7,454 bases of DNA from Pseudaestuariivita sp. (GTDB lineage: Bacteria; Pseudomonadota; Alphaproteobacteria; Rhodobacterales; Rhodobacteraceae). Shown here one piece after another: positions 5,051-7,454 of the stretch; position 1 is the stretch's first letter, and the number at the start of each line of letters is the position of its first letter. The notes under the pieces are model-generated. The model did not search any database. It saw only the letters and a list, made by a program, of their open reading frames with translations, and was not told where the DNA came from. The translations under genes were made by a program, and so were the position numbers. Location: positions 1 to 7,454 of the forward strand of contig JAHDCH010000127.1 in the NCBI GenBank assembly GCA_020629995.1. The letters are read 5' to 3'.

Positions 5051-6583
5051 ATGACCGATGTGATGCAGGAACTGGCCAGCCGCCGCGATGCGGCGCGGAT
5101 GGGCGGCGGGCAACGCCGGATCGACGCGCAGCACGCCAAGGGCAAGCTGACCGCGCGCGAACGGATCGAGCTGCTTCTGGACGAAGGATCGTTCGAGGAA
5201 TTCGACATGTTCGTCACCCACCGCTGCGTCGATTTCGGGATGGAGGCTCAGCGCCCCGCGGGTGACGGCGTGGTGACCGGCTGGGGCACGATCAATGGCC
5301 GCATGGTCTATGTCTACAGCCAGGACTTCACCGTCTTTGGCGGCTCGCTGTCCGAAACCCATGCGCAGAAAATCTGCAAGATCATGGACATGGCCGTGCA
5401 GAACGGCGCGCCTGTGATCGGGCTGAACGATTCCGGCGGCGCGCGCATCCAGGAAGGCGTCGCCTCTCTTGCGGGTTATGCCGAGGTGTTCCAGCGCAAC
5501 ATCATGGCCTCGGGCGTGGTGCCTCAGATCAGCGTGATCATGGGCCCCTGCGCGGGCGGCGCGGTCTATTCGCCCGCGATGACCGACTTCATCTTCATGG
5601 TCAAAGATTCGTCATACATGTTCGTCACCGGCCCCGACGTGGTGAAAACCGTCACCAACGAAGTGGTCACCGCCGAAGAGCTGGGCGGCGCGTCGACCCA
5701 TACCAAGAAATCTTCCGTGGCCGATGGCGCGTTCGAAAACGATGTCGAGGCTTTGGCCGAAGTGCGCCGGCTGGTGGATTTCCTGCCGCTCAACAACCGC
5801 GAAAAGCCGCCCGTGCGCCCGTTCTTTGACGATCCGGCCCGGATCGAGGCCTCGCTGGACACGCTGATCCCGGCCAACCCCAACACGCCCTACGACATGA
5901 AAGAGCTGATCACCAAGCTGGGCGACGAGGGCGATTTTTACGAAATCCAGGAGGATTTCGCCAAGAACATCATCACCGGCTTTGTCCGTCTCGAAGGGCA
6001 GACCGTGGGCGTTGTGGCCAACCAGCCGATGGTTCTGGCCGGCTGCCTCGACATCGATGCCAGCCGCAAGGCTGCGCGGTTCGTGCGGTTCTGCGACTGC
6101 TTTGAAATCCCGATCCTCACTCTGGTCGATGTGCCCGGCTTCTTGCCCGGCACGTCCCAGGAATATGGCGGCGTGATCAAGCATGGCGCGAAACTGCTCT
6201 TTGCCTATGGCGAGGCGACGGTGCCCAAGGTGACCGTAATCACGCGCAAGGCCTATGGCGGCGCCTATGACGTGATGGCGTCGAAACACCTGCGCGGTGA
6301 TTTCAACTATGCCTGGCCCACCGCCGAGATCGCCGTGATGGGCGCCAAGGGCGCGACCGAGATCATCCACCGCGCCGATCTGGGCGATGCGGACAAAATC
6401 GCCCAGCACACCCGCGACTATGAGGACCGCTTTGCCACGCCATTCGTCGCCGCCGAACGCGGGTTTGTCGACGAGGTGATCCAGCCCCGCTCGACCCGCC
6501 GCCGTGTGGCCCGCGCCTTTGCCTCTCTGCGGGGCAAGCAGCTGACGAACCCCTGGAAAAAGCATGACAACATCCCCCTCTGA
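5051..6583 (+). CDS. pccB: Propionyl-CoA carboxylase, beta (carboxyltransferase) subunit
   Basis: PccB moves the carboxyl group from carboxybiotin on PccA to propionyl-CoA, giving (S)-methylmalonyl-CoA. This is the entry to the methylmalonyl-CoA route used on propionate and, through the ethylmalonyl-CoA pathway, on acetate. The protein has 510 residues, the normal length, with two crotonase-fold halves (about 1-250 and 260-510). The N-half has [12 protein letters not shown] (126 on) and [11 protein letters not shown] (165 on), part of the acyl-CoA oxyanion site. The C-half has [29 protein letters not shown] and [15 protein letters not shown]. Asp407 in GGAYD sits where, as I recall, the Streptomyces enzyme has the Asp that favours propionyl-CoA over acetyl-CoA. 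There is no biotin site, as expected; pccA should be nearby, probably to the right. Expression is probably under PccR through the site at 4957-4975. Confidence 0.97.
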   Translation: MTDVMQELASRRDAARMGGGQRRIDAQHAKGKLTARERIELLLDEGSFEEFDMFVTHRCVDFGMEAQRPAGDGVVTGWGTINGRMVYVYSQDFTVFGGSLSETHAQKICKIMDMAVQNGAPVIGLNDSGGARIQEGVASLAGYAEVFQRNIMASGVVPQISVIMGPCAGGAVYSPAMTDFIFMVKDSSYMFVTGPDVVKTVTNEVVTAEELGGASTHTKKSSVADGAFENDVEALAEVRRLVDFLPLNNREKPPVRPFFDDPARIEASLDTLIPANPNTPYDMKELITKLGDEGDFYEIQEDFAKNIITGFVRLEGQTVGVVANQPMVLAGCLDIDASRKAARFVRFCDCFEIPILTLVDVPGFLPGTSQEYGGVIKHGAKLLFAYGEATVPKVTVITRKAYGGAYDVMASKHLRGDFNYAWPTAEIAVMGAKGATEIIHRADLGDADKIAQHTRDYEDRFATPFVAAERGFVDEVIQPRSTRRRVARAFASLRGKQLTNPWKKHDNIPL

Positions 6584-7346
6584 TCGCCAGACGGGCCCGG
6601 GCCTGTTGGTTGCCGTCGCGATCCTCGCGGTGGCGATTGCGGCCATCTGGGCCTATGGGGCGTTCAAAAGCAGCGATCGTGCCTCGGCCAAACCTGACAC
6701 CGTTCAGGCGTTTGACGTTGTCTGGGAGCTGCAAAACGCCCAGTGGCGTCAGGCCGAAGGGCTCTACGCCCTCAAGGCCGACCTCGTGCCAATACGCGGC
6801 CGCGGGCGGCTCAGCGATGATCTGGAGGCCGTCAGCCGCACCTTCTGTCGGGCGATCCTCAGTGCATTGCCGCGCGCAGCTCCGGTCTCGCGCCGGAGCC
6901 AAGTGTTTCGCGTCGATGTGACTCTGTCGACCTTGGGTGACGAAAGCGCTCGGCCAAGGTATATGTCAGGGGCTGCAGATGGCACGTGTTTTGCACTCGG
7001 GCGCGGGCAAAGCACTTACCCGACCTATCCCGGCTTGGCGCCCGACTGGTACATGGCCCGGTGGAAGGCAAAATCCGAAGATCTCTCTGATTTTACGGTC
7101 ATCTTTCGGCGGACAGGGGACCAGCGCCTGTCATCGCTTGATGTTAATCTTGCGTGCCGGGCGGCCCTGTTCGATCTCCCGGATATGCTGGGCGATTATC
7201 GCGAGGCTTTCACCAAACTCCGCAAAATGCGTGTCGCTGCCCTGGCGGGGGCAGACGGGCGCTGGATCAAATTCAATCGGTCTCTCGCCTGGGACGTCGA
7301 CATCGGACCCGGCGGATGCGGCAAAGCGAACGAGGTGTCTCTGTGA
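6564..7346 (+). CDS. Unknown membrane-anchored protein, overlapping the end of pccB
   Basis: I do not recognise the family of this 260-residue protein. A short N-terminus ([13 protein letters not shown]) is followed by one hydrophobic segment at about 14-33, so it is probably an inner-membrane anchor with the remainder (about 35-260) in the periplasm. That part holds exactly four cysteines (95, 142, 198, 252), consistent with two disulfides, and Tyr/Pro/Trp-rich stretches ([13 protein letters not shown], 151-163). No catalytic motif is evident. ATG 6564 lies 20 nt inside pccB in another frame, after a weak GGAAAAAGC; the next gene overlaps it by 4 nt, so all three are probably one translationally coupled operon. 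Composition is less GC-rich than in pccB (one 60-base stretch near 7081 is 55% GC), suggesting weaker constraint. Similar small genes lie between carboxylase subunit genes in relatives, as I recall, but a role in propionyl-CoA metabolism is not shown. Confidence 0.8.
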   Translation: MTTSPSDRQTGPGLLVAVAILAVAIAAIWAYGAFKSSDRASAKPDTVQAFDVVWELQNAQWRQAEGLYALKADLVPIRGRGRLSDDLEAVSRTFCRAILSALPRAAPVSRRSQVFRVDVTLSTLGDESARPRYMSGAADGTCFALGRGQSTYPTYPGLAPDWYMARWKAKSEDLSDFTVIFRRTGDQRLSSLDVNLACRAALFDLPDMLGDYREAFTKLRKMRVAALAGADGRWIKFNRSLAWDVDIGPGGCGKANEVSL

Positions 7347-7454
7347 GCCAGCCGCTGACCATCTCCCACGCCGATGACAGCCCGTTCGTGGGCCAGGGTC
7401 TGCGCGCCTTCTTCGAATATCGCGACCTCGGCATCTCGGGCGCCACCGATGGCG
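7343..7454 (+). CDS. Probable cupin-domain protein, N-terminal fragment (cut by window edge)
   Basis: A GTG at 7343 starts a frame that stays open to the edge (37 codons, beginning [17 protein letters not shown] and containing GLRAFFEYRDLGI). The GTG overlaps the TGA of the preceding gene as GTGA, a common coupling arrangement that supports this start. The phrase resembles the N-terminus of small single-domain cupin proteins of Rhodobacteraceae, but the metal-binding cupin motifs would lie beyond the window. The family call therefore rests on the N-terminal resemblance only. It is the third gene of the probable pccB operon. Confidence 0.6.
   Translation, partial: MSQPLTISHADDSPFVGQGLRAFFEYRDLGISGATDG

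Noticed and set aside
4870..5217. Upstream extension of the MFS reading frame
   Set aside because: It would run through the operator region and antisense into pccB. The transporter's normal N-terminus begins at ATG 4869.
5612..6646. 344-codon open frame on the minus strand
   Set aside because: It is antisense to pccB, whose protein motifs are unmistakable; the antisense translation has no domain signature.

Overview
The window looks like chromosomal DNA of an alphaproteobacterium of the Rhodobacteraceae (Roseobacter/Rhodobacter type). It is GC-rich with strong G/C at third codon positions. The proteins are of that family's type, the propionyl-CoA carboxylase beta gene sits next to a PccR-type regulator, and a TTAA-N7-TTAAC (CtrA-type) motif is present. 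No mobile element, CRISPR array, phage gene or rRNA gene is visible.

Layout, left to right. (1) The 5' part of hisB (histidine biosynthesis) runs leftward off the edge. (2) A leftward tRNA with anticodon CAT has its own upstream promoter. (3) A short divergent intergenic region carries four GTTAAC palindromes, the last two forming a CtrA-like box at the start of a rightward gene for an exported staphylococcal-nuclease-like protein. (4) An alpha/beta hydrolase gene runs leftward, ending 3 bp from the nuclease gene. It is joined by a 1-nt TGATG overlap to the upstream regulator gene pccR. (5) A Bcr/CflA-type MFS exporter gene runs leftward, 46 bp ahead of pccR. (6) A 181-bp divergent control region holds about nine TTGC/GCAAA half-sites. 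(7) Rightward, pccB is followed by an overlapping gene for an unknown membrane-anchored protein and then by an overlapping partial gene that is probably a cupin.

The functional core is positions 1372-7454, a propionyl-CoA assimilation locus. PccB is the carboxyltransferase subunit that, with the biotin-bearing PccA (not in the window), makes methylmalonyl-CoA. PccR belongs to the ScfR/PrpR/RamB-like family of short-chain acyl-CoA regulators. TTGCAAA-type palindromes lie directly upstream of both pccR and pccB, which matches the operator type described for PccR in Rhodobacter sphaeroides and suggests autoregulation plus pccB control. The exporter shares the pccB control region and has its own 11-bp-phased pair of half-sites. 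It, the hydrolase translationally tied to pccR, and the two genes coupled to pccB are therefore candidate unrecognised members of the PccR regulon. That is the most interesting hypothesis here. I do not see a wholly new kind of system.
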